This document shows, piece after piece, positions 1 to 14,600 of a DNA stretch of 64,000 nucleotides. Position numbers and translations under genes: made by a program. The DNA is from Peromyscus leucopus (Eukaryota; Chordata; Mammalia; Rodentia; Cricetidae): NCBI RefSeq assembly GCF_004664715.2, contig NC_051069.1, forward strand, positions 6,277,501 through 6,341,500. Direction: 5' to 3'. The notes beneath the pieces were generated by a model, which saw only the letters and a list, made by a program, of their open reading frames with translations, made no database searches and was not told the DNA's origin. Each line of letters begins with the position of its first letter. The first letter of the stretch is position 1.

Positions 1-2565
1 TCAAAAGCAAATTTGTTCCCTGGGAACATTAAAACAGAAAAATTAACACAATAAATTGGTACCACATTAAGTGATATAAAATTTTAAATAACCACTCTGC
101 CTCCCTATTATAATTTCCCAAATGAGTAGTTATAAAAATTTCCATGAGGCTTTATAACTGAGGTTAAAGTAAGTTCATGTGTATCTCTTGCTTGTCGTAT
201 TAAAGCATTTAAACACCTTTTAATTATAAATGTTTGTTACCTCACCTCACTTGGCTTTCACAGGTATCCTTACGTGATATGCTTCTGATTAGCCATTTGT
301 TAAAGTTTTAATAACTCTCAATACTTTTTGCACTTCTACTGATTATTATGTTTCATGTTTTAATTATTTGATATATGCCTCAATGTAAAATTATCATATA
401 GAATTGTTGGGTTTAAACACTAAATTAAGATTTGTCATTTGGTAAAATCTCAGTTATAACCCTTTTTTATTTTTAGGTCAAATATGTAAATTGGACCCTC
501 TAGTAGGTTATGAAATGTCAGATAAAATTTAAATTTGATTAATAAATAAGTAATATGTTAATTGCTTATTGATATTTTTAACTTTTCACATATTAGTTTA
601 ATCACTTTATTCTAAGGCATGGAAGCATTGTCAGAAATGTAGCCTTCCATTAATCTGACACTTTATTCAACTGTAAATCTGATTATTCTACTCTTAAAAT
701 TTCTTACCAGTTCAATGACATAACTTTGATCTTTAATTTCAGTGTATATTGTGTTTATTATAGAAAAAAAAAAAATCAAAGGATTACCTGAAAAAAAAAT
801 TTTCCATGAGGGTCTCTATGTGATTTCCTTATTTAAAAAAAAAAAGTTAAATTCCAACAAGTCAATAAGGAAGTGCTAGTACTACCTTGAGATTTTTAAG
901 GAAGATAATTTGTCCATAAATGAAATTAAGATTAATGGCTTAATTTATATCTATTTAGAGCTAAAGCTATAGGAAATCTACATGTACTTTCAATAGGCAA
1001 CAATTCTACATTTTAAGATGTTGATTCCCAATTAAAATATGGGCTACTCTGAATTCGAAGGTAAACATGGTACTTTGCTTTATTTAAAAGATACTGCTTT
1101 GTTTCACCCTGGTATGATTAGGAGAGATTAAATATCAAATGTGTATCTCCAAGAGCATTAAAAAATTTTGTAAGAAAAAAGAAAAGACTACTGCTTACAA
1201 ATACAGCTATGATAAAATATTAGCAAGCTCTCAGACTCTAGGTTAGCTCTCCTCTGCTCCTCAGCAAGTCTGCAGGTGCTCACTCTCTTGCAGCAGTAAG
1301 CACTTAATGCTTTAGCGTTCTTACCACCACTCCAGAGTGCTGAGATTACAGGCATGGCCGCCATGCTCAGCCTGTAATGTTAACAGCCATGATGTTAACA
1401 TGTAACATCAAACTAGTCACCTGAGCTAAACAAGCTAGAAAAGTAAGTTATACTCCAAAAACTTGATTGTTAAAGTATTTTAAAATAGAATGTATATTGC
1501 ACATTATATTAATATCCTATAGTTTCTTTTATATCACAAATAACTTATACTTTTTTTTAAAGAAGCCTAGAACCTTTGATACATAATTTCAAGATCTTTC
1601 AATAAAGAAAGTATCAGATCTGGGCCTTAATAGTCCTAATACTGTAGCAAATTTTAGTCTATATGAGTAAAAATGTTTCTTCTTCCAAGTATATATACAA
1701 AATTATTTTTCATCACATGACCTATGGTGTTTCTTTTTCATGTTCCTTATCTTCTCTTGTTTGTGGGGGTTTTGTTTGGTTTTGGTTCTTTTTATATATG
1801 GACAGAAGCCTAAAACACCAAGAAAGGGTTTCACTTTGAAGAACAGAAGACTGAATATCACAAAAACAAATTTTCTTCACAAGCTTTTAGAAAACAGCCA
1901 CCAGTAGAAATTCTTAACATTTTATATTTTTATAAAACTATCATATACATGGTTTTAAATGAAAGTGTTAGTTAATAAGAGAAGACTAATATTTAAGAGT
2001 GTTTTCAGTTGCTCTTGGACTTATACTACCTAAAGTCACTGCTCTTTTCCTCCATTTGCAAATGTGTTAACAGACATTCATTAAGATAGAGATACTCAGA
2101 AAAGACTCCTGGTAATATATAAAATTGTTCCTCAAAGAAAAATTGTTTATTACATGCCATATAATAAAAGAACAAAAGGGGGAAGCAACCTAGAAACTTT
2201 CTATTTGAAGATGTATGCATGTGTATCGGGTAATTTCGTTAGTGAGTCAGAGCACAGAAAACTATATATATATATTCTCCCAAAAAAGACAGGCAATGTT
2301 TCTGGAATTCTATATTTTTAAAATATGCTTTCTTTAACAAAGCACAAGAAAAAAAATCATACAGAACCAATTATTAACTCATGCTTGACCAGATTTTAAA
2401 TGTATATGCATTTTGGAGAAAATTATCTTCCTTTTAATTTTTCTCATAAAATACTTCTGAATTGCTTTTGACAATGATATCCCAGTAACAATCAGTTCTA
2501 AATATATCAGACAGAAAAACAGCTACTTAATTTAATCTGGTATTTAGTATTTTCTTAAGATTTAC
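1..2565 (-). other. Herc1 intron 25 (partial)
   Basis: AT-rich intronic sequence with no exon and few recognisable repeats. A short B1-like/Alu-like scrap is visible near 1315-1375. Open frames here are short and show no known protein. Confidence 0.85.
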
Positions 2566-2617
2566 CTCTTTTTCTATGAGATGACGCCAAATCCAAATCA
2601 ACATTTCGTCGGCCACT
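2566..2617 (-). CDS. Herc1: Herc1 exon 25 (residues 1529-1545 plus one base)
   Basis: A 52-bp micro-sized exon, acceptor TGGTAATAG, donor GTAAAT. It encodes [17 protein letters not shown] plus the first base of a Gly codon. It was found because the protein continues this way after EEGNAL. It is the last Herc1 exon before position 1; I looked for the next exon's expected sequence below it and saw none. Confidence 0.93.
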
Positions 2618-5600
2618 CTATTACCAAAAAATAGAAAAAAGGAAAAAACAAGGTTAGCTGTGAAAAGTTTCTTTTACTAACATTAAAGCATTAAGATAAA
2701 AGGTTAACAGTCACAGCACTGTCCTATTATTTTCACCAGTAGTCCGACCAGCAACAACACACCACTGAAAACAACTATAGGAGAGCACACGCACACAACT
2801 TCACAGACACTAACTCAAGCAAAAAGCACGTGTAGTAATTATAACAGAAGAGCAGTTCTCTTTGCTGCTACCTTTTTTTCATCCTTACTTTCATTTTCTA
2901 GTTATGGCATGACCATAATATTTTAAATGCCTAAAACCACTGCGATAGTGTCCTGTTTCCCCAAATTAATACTCTTTCCTCTGTCTTTGTTTTCCTTTCT
3001 TTTCCATCTCTGCACTAGCCTTGACTGACAGATATACTAACAAAAAGTTACACAGTTCTAAGCATCTACTGGCTAAAATACTTTTTTTAAGGTTTTTTTT
3101 TTTTTTTAAATCTGTTAAAATAGAGAAATCTCAAATGGAACTGCAGACAGTTTAATGGGGTAATAAATGCTTTCAGGAAAAATAGAAGTCTACTCTGTGT
3201 GTATCAGGTAGTAGAGGGTATAAACTGTCTACTCTCAACTGTCCATATGGACAAGTAATCACACATAAACCATACAGAACTTAAGTACATGCATTTAATA
3301 TTATGACAATTTCAATTGTACTTTGAGGTGTTTCACACAAACAAAAGAATGAGTGTCAGATAAGACTATGGAAGAAACTAATGAATGGGCTGTTTGGTAA
3401 ATACTATAGAAAGCCTTCACCTATTACACATATAAACACCTACGAATGCTCCATGTGTAAGTAAACATATTTTGTCTTATCTGTCCATACATACACATTA
3501 ACAGAAACCTCATCCAACCAGGGTCATAAAGACATTACTATGCTATGAAATGTTTTCATGCATATGCCATTGCTCAAAGAAGAAATTAATCTCATCTCAA
3601 ACCTAGAAATAGCTATTTCTCTTTAACTGAGTTGTTTTAATCTTTTAGACACTCTGAGTTGCACAATACTTCTTCCTGTTTGGTGGCTTCTCTCGACTCA
3701 GAATATTCCTAGTGGTGCATAAATCTTACTCAGGGCCTCTATCTTACTGTCTCATCTCTTTTTCAGTGTTTGTTCATTCATGTAGATTATTCTTTTGAAA
3801 AGTATTTGCTTTTTTTGTGTGTTTGTTTGTTTGTTTGTTTTTGTGTTTTCTCTGTGTTGCCCTGGCCATCCTGGAACTCACTCCATAGACTACGTTGGCC
3901 TTGAACTCAGAGACTTGTGCTGCCACCAATGCCAGCAAGTATTTGCTTTTTTATATGCTAAATCCTTTTAGTTCTGAAGGAGCTAGGTAATAGCTTTAAG
4001 AATATAATACAAAATGTTGATGATAATTACAGTCTGCATTCAAATGATTAAATGAATGTCAATCAAATGTCAATAGGTTTTGGTATTTTTTTGTTCACTA
4101 AGACAGAGTAGATAATTCACTATAAAATATATCTTACAAAAGAAGGCTCAAACCTAGTTACCTTTATTTGAAAAAAAATTATATTTCATTCACTAACAAT
4201 CCAGAGGCACTGCTAGACATCAAATATAAGAATAATGGGTTACCACCTACTAAGACAGAGTACAAGAGAAGAAGGTTAGGAGAAGATGAATTCATTGTTG
4301 CATAGGCTAAGACTGATGCAGACTACCTCATCCAGTGAACTATGCAAGAGTCAAACATATGAATCAGCACCTTAGGAAGAAGGCAGGGCTGAAGATCAAA
4401 ATAATTAGCAGATAGGAGGTAAATATTTATATAAATATAGCTATATTATTTCTACTACAAATCTTTCAAGTTTGTATATGCCTAAATCAAATATAAATTA
4501 CTCTAACCAAAGCCTCATATATCATAGCTTGAAAGCAAACTTCCTTCTTTAGATATACTTACCAGTGCATTACCCTCTTCATCTGATTCAGGCTGAGACA
4601 AATCAGATTCACTCCTGGATTTGATCAGTCTGTAACTTGGACTTGCGTGAACTAGCCGGCTCTCAGCAGTGAGACTTTCACTCCTGTCTCGCGTGCACAA
4701 AGAAAAAGTTTTTGATTGGGGACTGTTAGTGAACATAAAACTGAATGGAACTAGCAGCACAGAGCTCATGTACAGTGAGTGAGATGTCATTACTTCTGCC
4801 CACAGAAAGCCTGGCTTACATAAAGCATAAACCCTCTAGAATTACATCAAGTGTTTTTATAGCACTTAATTAAATTACAGAGGAATACAAGTACTTTTTG
4901 GATGTTTGTTAATTGTGGTTGTTTATATGTATGGAAAACTTGCTCCTCATGGAACCAGAAATTCACATTGCAGGCTGAACCAGCACTACTTATTTTAAAT
5001 TCACCCTAGTCAACTTGTATTTTTTCTTCTGTCTTTGACATTTCAGAACAGAAACTCATTGCAAGAAATACCTAAGGAAAGAGAACAACATTTTCAGTTT
5101 CCAGTCAGGCCCACCTGGTCATAAGTCCACTGCCTTCAGAGGCACTCACAGAAGGCTGCTGCAACTGCCCTTCTTCCCTTCGCTTCTGAAGCTCATCAAT
5201 CACAGGACTTACTCCTAATATCAGGAGCGCACAGCGGTGGATCACAGAGTTGCAGGCAGCAGTGTACACATCCTGCCCCTCAGGAAGGTCTGTGCTGACC
5301 CTTCGCTCCTGCTGAGACTGGGGAGGTGGGTCATCAGCTCGGGCCCCAGACCCTGCCCCACTGCTCATTCTATCTCGGTCTCGACTACGAGCTACTTCTC
5401 GGGCTGAGAGGAAACACTGAAAGATTTCTGTAACGTGCAACACAAAAACAAGGTCTTAACACATGGGGAGAGAAGAGCAAAAAAAAAAATAACAATGAAA
5501 ACAGTCAAAAAGTTTGAACCAAAACTTACTGAAACGGGGAAAAAATCAGTTTTTAGACAATAAATACAGTTTGTAACAAAGTTATATCAAAATGTCATAC

Positions 5601-8600
5601 TTTTCATAAAAATTGCAATAGAAAACATTTCTATACGTTAGAATTTGGATTTGGCTGGTTCTACCTTGAAAGAGTTAGGGTTGTGACATCTTAAAACATG
5701 TCAAATTGGTATACTGACTATTTAGGTGTGACTTTGGAAAGGACTATTTGGCCTGTCTTTTCCTCTATGAAGCAAGTCCAGTAGACTCTTTTGGGAGGAG
5801 ACATCTTCACAGATGTCTTCACAAGAGCAGAAAATAGCCTCAATCACCAAAAACTGGCAACCAGACTGCTAGATCAGACCAAGCAAACTTTCTAAAGTAA
5901 CCTCAGCTCCCACACCTCCCCTGCTTCCTGCAGTTCTTTATAACATCTGTGGAGTTTCCCTACTCTAGCTATCCACTTGTCATTTCTTAAATTAATTGTT
6001 CTTTATTAACAAAATATAAAAGCATCAAGCTTTAGTCATTTCTTTTGGAATTCATTTTCTTGTGAGGATTCGTATTGACACATAAAACTAATGAAAATTC
6101 TATGCATCTGTTAATCACCTCTTGTATTACTGTGATTCCTAGATCCAGTCAAAAAGGTCACATAAGAACCAAAGGATGACAGAGAATCTTACTAGTGGGT
6201 TAGGACAGTTTTTCAAGTGTAGTCCCAGAGCAGCAGCTACAGTATTTGTGCAACTGTTAAGAGTGCAAGTATTAGGCCCATGCAAATTTTCTGAGTCAGA
6301 AACTCTAGGAATAGAACCCAGAAATGTAACAAAATGTAACAAGCCCTCCAGCTGGTTCTAAAGACCAATATAAAGCTCTAGGCCAGTGGTTCTCACCCTT
6401 CCTAATGCTGCAACCCTTTTAAATAGTTCCTCATGTTGTGGTGACCCCCAACCATAAAATTATTTTTGTTGCTACTTCGTAACTGCAATTTTGTTCCAGT
6501 CATGAATCATAATGTAAATATCTGATATGCAGCCCCTGTGAAAGAGTCATTTAACCCACCCCTCAAAGGGATCATGACCCACAGGTTGAGAACCACTGCT
6601 CTAGGTTAAGTTTCAAAAAACAAGAAACTTGTTATTTCTGAAATGTTCATTACATTTGTATGAAAAAAATGTCAGGTTATAAGGAAAATAGTAGATTTCA
6701 GCTTATGTGTAATGAAAAGACTCTTCCTACCTTCCCAAGTTTATGTAATTTCTAACAACTACAGTTGGCCATATCTTACACATTAAAAAGAAGCAGCCAC
6801 CAAAAATCTTTGCTGAAACAGAATCTGTTTATGATGTGCAAGATTGTCTCCACAGTCATATACCATTATCTGAAGGTCCATTTAACACAGCCCATGTTGT
6901 TCATAAGTATAAAATGCTATTAAGTCAGCAAGGTTCTGGGGCTGCTGTCACAATAGTAGATTTTTTGCAATAGCTAAAGAATTTTTTGCTCAAATTTGGA
7001 GCTAAGGAAGTTCAATGGGAACTTCAGGCAAAAAGGTTGGTAAAACATTAGATTCACCTGGAAGTTACTATTTAAAAGTTTGTACAACTTTATTTTGTTA
7101 CATTTATTTTATTTATTTGTTGGGGAGGCACACATATGTGAAGGTCAGAAGCCTCTGGCAGGGGTTGGTTCGTTCCTTCCATTGTGTGTGGATTCTAAGG
7201 GATCAAACTCAGGCCATCAGAGTTGGCAGAATGGCCTTTATCCACTAAGCCATGTTGTCCTCTAAACTCACAATTCTAAAATGGGACCTTCACATTTAGA
7301 AAATTAATGATATTTTTCATTATGCTGTAAAATGTTCCTTACTTTAGTAAAATCAAAGCAATAAACTCTCAGTGTTCAGAGCTGGGAAGTAGTTAAAGCC
7401 ATATAACAGATACTGAATTTTCAGCAGACCCGGTTCTAATTTGAGCTATTATTAACTGTGGCTTTAGGTACATAATTCTGCCTCCTTAATGCTTAATTCA
7501 CCTATCTTTACAACGGCACATTATTAGAACTTTAAGACTATTATGAGAATTATGAATTACTCTATTTCAAACCCCGGGCCCAGTGCCTAGAGCATCATAG
7601 GTGTTCACAGGTTATAGCTAGTTTATACATTACCCTTCCCCAAAGGACTATTATGCTTTCTTTTACTGTAATGGAAAGCTATACTTTGTTAGTATGCTGT
7701 CCTCTCTGACCTCTTTTCCAGGGATTTCTGAACTAATTTTTAAATTTAACTATGGAAGTTCTCTCAGTTTAGCTAGCAAAATTCTACTAGTCACTCTCCC
7801 TATCTGAGAATTCCTTTATTGCACCTTATCTTTTCTTTTTGGTTTAAATTGTTTTTAGTTTTCTTTTGAGAGATCCAAAAATAATTTTCAGAAGTACACA
7901 GAATATAAGTAAAACAATAATAAAACTAGGGGATACAGGTCAATGGTACAGTGCTTGCCTAATGTGTGAGAGCCTAAGTTCAACCCCCTAGTGCCACCTC
8001 CTTATAAGATGAATGCATATACAAATAATGTCAAAAACAAATGTAGAGCTGGTCATGAGGCTGCAGGCTACAAACTGAATATGCTGTTAATATAAAATAG
8101 CCAAATCATTTAAGATATTAGTAATTCTCTTTAATATAAATAACTATCTTTTAAGAATTATCTGGAGGCTTGGAATATAAAGTATAAAAAGTTTCATTCA
8201 CCCACCCAAGTTATTTCCATATTACTGTTCTATACTGCTCTTATCTCTTATATCTACTAAAATAAAGTACAATTGAAAATTTGCAATTTTAAAAGCTTTA
8301 CACATGGAATACAATTTGAACCTCCTAATTGGAATATAAGGGGCTCGTTCCCTCACCACATAGAGGTCTGACAGTTCAATGAACAACAGGGTAACCTCCA
8401 ATGGACTATTTTGAATAACTTTATTTAAAGTCTCTTAGATGTCATTTCATGCATAGAGAACTGAGTAGAACAGAAACTGAGACGATTTCTTTGGGGCATT
8501 TTCAACACAGAACAAAAGCCTCGGAGTGGCACTATCCTAATTTCAAAAGTCCCTGTAATGTCGATTAATGCAGACTTAGATCCCTTGTACAGTGTCAGAT

Positions 8601-11600
8601 GTTTTTGGAAGCACTATAGACACTCTGTCTTTCTCACTTTTCCTATGAAAACGCATGTCATGATGTTCACTTCTCAAGTAAGAAAGATGTACTTACTGCC
8701 AGCTGTCATTACTTCATGTTCCCGTTCTTCCTCCTCATCTTCTGGCTCTGGATGCCCATCCTCCCTGTCTCTCTCAGCCTGCTCTTCCATTTCAGCTTCT
8801 TCATCAATGGTCCGGGTAAAGGAATGCTCTTGAGGATCAATATCTGCAGAGTCTTGGTTGTCTGAGATCTTAAAGAAATAATAGGAAACCACACTGAATA
8901 TATTTTTTCAAAAGGTTTAAAAAGATTTCATAAAACCTTTTTTTTTTTTTTTTGGTTTGTTTTGTTTTGTTTTGTTTTTCGAGACAGGGTTTATCTGCAT
9001 AGCTTTGTGCCTTTCCTGGAACTCACTCTGTAGACCAGGCTGGCAACTCACAAAGATCCACCTGCCTCTGCCTCCCAAGTGCTGGGGTTAAAGGCGTGCA
9101 CTACCACCGCCCAGCTCATAAAACCTTTTTATTCCTCCCCAAGGCAGGGTTTCTCTGTCACTCTGGCTGTCCTGAAACTCGCTCTGTTGACAAGGCTGGC
9201 CTTGAACTCACAGAGATCCGCCTGCCTCTGCCTCTGAAGTGCTGGGATTAAAGGGGTGCACCACCACTGCCTGGCAAAATCTTAATTTATATCTTAGAAA
9301 ATACTGCTGATGTAATAACCCATAAACTTTACAAATGGCACTGGTAAATTTCAAAGATTATACAGACTATATGCACACAAATATATACACAGATAGGTAA
9401 GTGTTCTTTCTTTCTTGGTATTTTCATTTAAATACCATGCTTTAAATCATTCATTCTGCTGTCTGGCTACAAACTACAGAGCTGCAATGTAAGTTACAAC
9501 ATGACACAAGCACAAAAGGTGACTTTTCTTACTTGGTTTTGAGGTTTTTATTATTGTTTGTTTTTGTTTGTTTGAGACAGGTCTCTCTGTTTAACCCTGG
9601 CTGTCCCAGAACTCACTAGATACGCCAGGCTGGTTTTTAACTCAGAGAACCACTTGCCCCTGCCTTCCAAGTGCTGGGATTAAAGATGTGTGCTATTATA
9701 TCCAGCAAAAGGTAATTATCTGATTCTACTGTTCCCTTCAAGTACTCTATGCTATTACTCTGTAAAAAATAATGCCTGGGGGAGCAGTGCTAGGAGTCAA
9801 ATCCAAAGCCTTACATGTTTGAAAATCACTCTACCATATAACATAATCCCAGTTTACCAATAATTCTAAATTTAAGACAGCATTCTTTTACACTTTAACT
9901 TTGCCCCCCCCCCCCAAAAAAAAAACCCAAAGTTCAAAATCTAGTAAGAACAATGTTAACTTAGTTTCCCATGGCGGTCATGCTATCCAACAGTTATCTA
10001 GACAGAAAGAAGAGACCTGACAACAGATACTTGGAGAGTCACAAATATCGTAACTAAATAATTCATCTCATAAATTTTAATACAAAGTACAAATGAAAAC
10101 TTCCAACTAGAATCATAACAAATATTTGTGACTCATGACCAGTAAATTACTTAGAATTTTCACAATCTAGGGATACTTAGCAGTGAGGCCCATATATCAC
10201 ATATTTACTTTCATAATATATGAGTTTCAAGTTGGAGCCTCAAAAAATGACAAACTAATATTTCTTATAGACTTGTAAGGTCACTCTCAAATATTCACAT
10301 CCACAAATACTAAGCCAGTGCATGCTGAAGTTTTCTCTGTTTATGCTTAACAACTAAATCACAAAAAGCAAAGGTATGCCTTAAAGTAAGCACTGTGAAG
10401 AGGATGCTCTCAGGCTTGTTCTTGTAACTACAGGGTTGTGTTCCCAGAATACCAGGCCCTTTCAAAATCATCTATTTGTTTTCAGAATTATTTCTGGATC
10501 ATCCTCAATCAATGGTCTCAATCTTCACTTTCAGAGTGCACAATTCTAATTACAGGAAGACTGATTTTTTTTAATCTTTTAACTTTGTCCCTTTTTTACC
10601 TTTTTCTACACTGATTATTTTTTTAATAATCTCCAGTTCTTTTAAAACTTCCCAGTTCCTTTTTTGTTTTGTTTTGCTTTTGTTTTTCAAGACAGGGTTT
10701 CTCTGTGTAGCCCTGGCTGTCCTAGATCTTGCTCTGTAGACCAGGCTGGCCTTGAACTCACAGAGATCCACCTGCCTCTGCCTCCCAAGTGCTGGGATTA
10801 AAGGCATGTGCCACCACTACCTAGCCCTTTCCAGTTCTTGTATGATTCTTGCACTTATTTTTAATCAATCTGAGGTATCTGTTAACATCCCTGATAATTT
10901 CTGGCATCCTATGTTAAACAAGGTAATTCCAGTGTAGCTTAATTTTTAAAAAAAGAAGATTGCCTATGATATGGACAAGCCAGTTTGTCACTAACATTTA
11001 TGCAAAGTTATTACTTAGCCTCAACACATTTGATAAAAAAAAAGGTAAACAAACCCCACTCTTCATCTTCCATCATTTCCCACTAGAAAACATGCTAGCA
11101 TGTTTTTAACATCTGTACCAGTGTGGGGCTACCTCTGACAAGCTTGCAGGAAAACATAGAAATTAATTGATTTCCAACTTTACCCATCTGTCTCGTGATG
11201 ATGACCTGGTTTGAATAAGTTCAAGGTTCTTGCAAGCAAGTAAACGACTTCGAACTTTGTATACACAACGGTACACTTCTGATAAGCTTTTACCAGGTTG
11301 GTATCTAAATAAAGAACCAAAATAGAAAAGTTACCTAATTTCTAACATCATGAGAGCAAATATTTGTCTGAGGATAGTTTTTAAGTTACTTGCCGGCTTT
11401 CTCCACATGCTTGACTAAGTAAGTTTGTGTGTTTGAGAAGTGCTGCAAGAACAAATCTAGACACAGTGTCCAAGAGGGACTCGTTACTTAAAGTTGCACT
11501 GTCCCAATCTGAAAGTAAAAATGATACAAACATTTAAAAGGACGCAGAAAACAGTTCCAAGATAATATTAATAACTTTCGTTCCCCAACACCTGAATTTT

Positions 11601-14600
11601 ACCAACTTTCTGAACAACTACTTGACAAATACACATACTGTTTCAGGTGCTGTGGGTACAGTTTTGAACAAACCACAACTCTGCTCTCATGAAATCTGAA
11701 TCTTGGTGTAGCGCATGGAGATAAAAAGACAGTAAGTGAATCTGACAGGCAAGGGATAAGAAGAGAAACAAAGCAAGGCAAGAACTGGGGCACTGTGCTG
11801 TGTAATTACTATTTCATACAGGGTGCTCTGAAGGGCTTTCTGATTTGAGCAGAGATCTAAGTGAAGCAAGGGAAGAAACCTCGTGGACACAGTATAACAT
11901 TAGGATAACCATGTGCTAAGAACATAACTTGAGAGTTCAGGAGGTCAGAACTGCTGCTGGAGCAAACGGTACAAAGAGTAGAAGGAGAAGCCGTTGGAGA
12001 GCTAGTGGGGAATGAGATAATGACACTGGTCTTGAAAACCAGTACAAACCCTCTGGGTCTGACTTGCAGAGAAATGATAAAACCTGACCTATATTTTAAA
12101 AGCTCCACCTCTTGGGTAGAGAACTGACTATACAGACAGAAGGAGCAGAAGTCATTACTGAAGTAAGCAATGATGGCGACATCAGGGCAAGAGCAATGCA
12201 AGTCTTGAGAAGCTTTCAGAGTCCATACAAATTCTGAAAGTGTTGCCAAGATTTGAAGTCAAGTTGAATTTATTAGCTGGAGTATGCTGAGAATGGAAGA
12301 CCACAGAAATTTTGTGGGAAGGGAGCTGGAATCAAAGGTCTGGATTTGAACACTTTCCATTAAGCAGCCCCAAATTGAATAAACTATTCACTCGTGCATA
12401 CACACATATAAAACTATGTATATGATAATTTTAAACCATAAATGTAGATCCTGTTAGAGTACAAGTACATCTGGGTAATTTAAAACATCTGGACAGGAAA
12501 TGAATATATTTAAATGAAAACTCAAATCACAGTATTAAATAAAGAAAACTTGCCAGGTGTTTTTTCTCCCATTCTTTAATTCTACATTGGCAGAGCACAG
12601 AGTATATTATACTAGATAGAGTATATACTCTTAAAATAGAGAATATTTAGCAGATTGGAAAAAACAGAGACTACAGACATGACTCAACAACATGGATGAC
12701 TGGGTTCATTGGGGTTCTTATTTTGAGATATAACCCAGATTATCCTCAAACTCACTACATAGTGGATGCTGACTTTAAACTGATCTCCTGCTTCACATCC
12801 AGAGTGCAGGGCTTACTGGTATACACAGCATGCCCAGCTCTAATATGAGTCATTACTAAGCATGGAAGCTAAGAATGAATCAAGGACATTGTTTGAAATT
12901 TACACATAAAATTAATTCTACTAATTAAAAACATATTAGAAATGGAAATGTCACCATATATTTGCATACTACTTACTACTACATTTAAGAGTATATCTCA
13001 AATGGGTATTATCAGCCCTCTGAATATACAAAAAAAATTATAGATAAATATTCAGTAAGCCTATAACCCAGACATCTAAATATATATTCTGATTTAATGT
13101 TTCATAGAATACTTTTTTAAAATGATTTGACACAAAGTCCAACTTTAATACAATCAAGTTTCTTTAAATGAGATATATGTGGGTACAACAAACAATCTGG
13201 TGTATTTTCCACAAAGAGAAAAACAAAAATTTTAAAATGTCACTTACACATGAACTAGTTAGCACTGCAAATTAGTTAGACATTTACCTTTCCTTCTCTT
13301 TTTCTTACCTTTACTAACAGCATAATCCTGCATGCTGATCCAAAGGCTTCTTGCAGGCTCTTTAGAACAACCCAAAGCCAAGTCTACATAGACAGCAATT
13401 TCAGGCCGCAATTTGTAATCAAAAGGCTTCTGCTCTTCATTTCCTGAAAGAGCTACTTCTAGTAGGCAGCTCATACATTTATCTATTAAAAAGAATTTTA
13501 ATTTTAATAATTCTATTTTTCATTTCTCTTTCTCCCTCCCTCCTCCATCCCTCTCTGTGCCACAGCATATATGACAGTAGGAAGACAACTTGCAAGAATC
13601 ACTTCTCCTTCTACCATGTAGGTCCTGGGGATGAACTCCAGCTGTCAGCCCTGGCAGCAAACACTGCACACCCTGAGCCAGCAGTTCTCAAGCTCCCCCT
13701 CCTTTTTTCTTTGACGGGAGAGGGGGTTGAGACAGAGTTTCTCTGTGCAGAGATGGCTGTCTTGGAACTCACTCTGTTAGACCAGACTGGCCTCAAACTC
13801 AAGAGATTCCAATGCCTTTGCCTCCTGTGTGCTAGGGTTAAATTTAGCCACCACCACCTGGCTAAGTTTCCAATTTTAAACTATAAATTTTGTAACTGCA
13901 AATAAAATCTTACTTACTCAATACATATGATAGTGTGTACTTGGAGCTAATTTAAAGTAGATACTACTAATGTGAAGCCTCTAATTCGTTCAGTTGGAGG
14001 CAGTAGTACCTAATTCCTTCTAGAAAAAAAGAGACATTTGGCAAAAGAGGTCAGGTATGCAAAATATCCTACACTTGAAGCACAACCTTGAAGACTGTCA
14101 TATCCAATAATACATAGAATCGTCTTTGAGAAAAGTGTAAGCACCAGGGAAAGGAATAGAACTTTTTCTTTTTAAGAGCCTTAAAGGAAAGCAATCAGTT
14201 AAGAATGACTAAAAAAGGATCAGAGATACCATGACCAATTTTCCAATCAATAATCACATTCACACAGGTAATTCCCAGTTCTTCAGTAGGAGCTTTAGCA
14301 TTCAGAATCATTATTAGTCTTTTGTAAACAAGGGTGTTGCTATTCTGTCTAGCCCTGGAATCAGGATCCTCTTACCTTTGTTTCCCAAGTACAGCAATTT
14401 CAAGAAAGTACACACCCACAGCTGGCTCACTTCACTTTTTTTTTTTTTTTTTTTTTTTTTTAATCAATGTTCTAAATGATGGTCAGGGTTTCAAAAATTA
14501 CCAAGTAATTTAATCCTTAATAGAAATATTACATATTTACAATTTTATATAAGCAAATACCTTTTCTTGATACAAATTACACAATTTTAATTCTTAAAAA

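Larger units (their letters stand above)
5428..8696 (-). other. Herc1 intron 22
   Basis: 3.3 kb, donor GTAAGT, acceptor TTACAG. It carries a URR1-type hAT element, a B3-like SINE and an ID-like SINE. Elsewhere it is unique AT-rich sequence without a gene. Confidence 0.85.
8869..11183 (-). other. Herc1 intron 21
   Basis: 2.3 kb, donor GTAAAG, acceptor TTTAAG. Four B1 copies, all on the minus strand, occupy the 8.9-10.8 kb part. 9860-10650 and 10830-11183 hold no recognisable gene. Confidence 0.85.

Noticed and set aside
4684..4790. In-frame open extension upstream of Herc1 exon 24 (starting [13 protein letters not shown])
   Set aside because: It is open by chance in intron 23. The known protein joins exon 23 directly to exon 24 through a split Arg codon, and the acceptor at 4684 fits. 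No promoter or alternative exon evidence.
11394..11400. Reading the exon 20 donor as an error for GT
   Set aside because: The rest of the donor (CAAGT) is the strong form typical of GC-AG introns and the frame works exactly, so I kept GC as the real base. Raw reads are needed to be certain.
12715..12840. Possible B1 copy on the minus strand
   Set aside because: Only scattered similarity (CTCAAACTCACTACATAGTGG, GCATGCCCAGCTC). Too diverged to separate from chance by eye.
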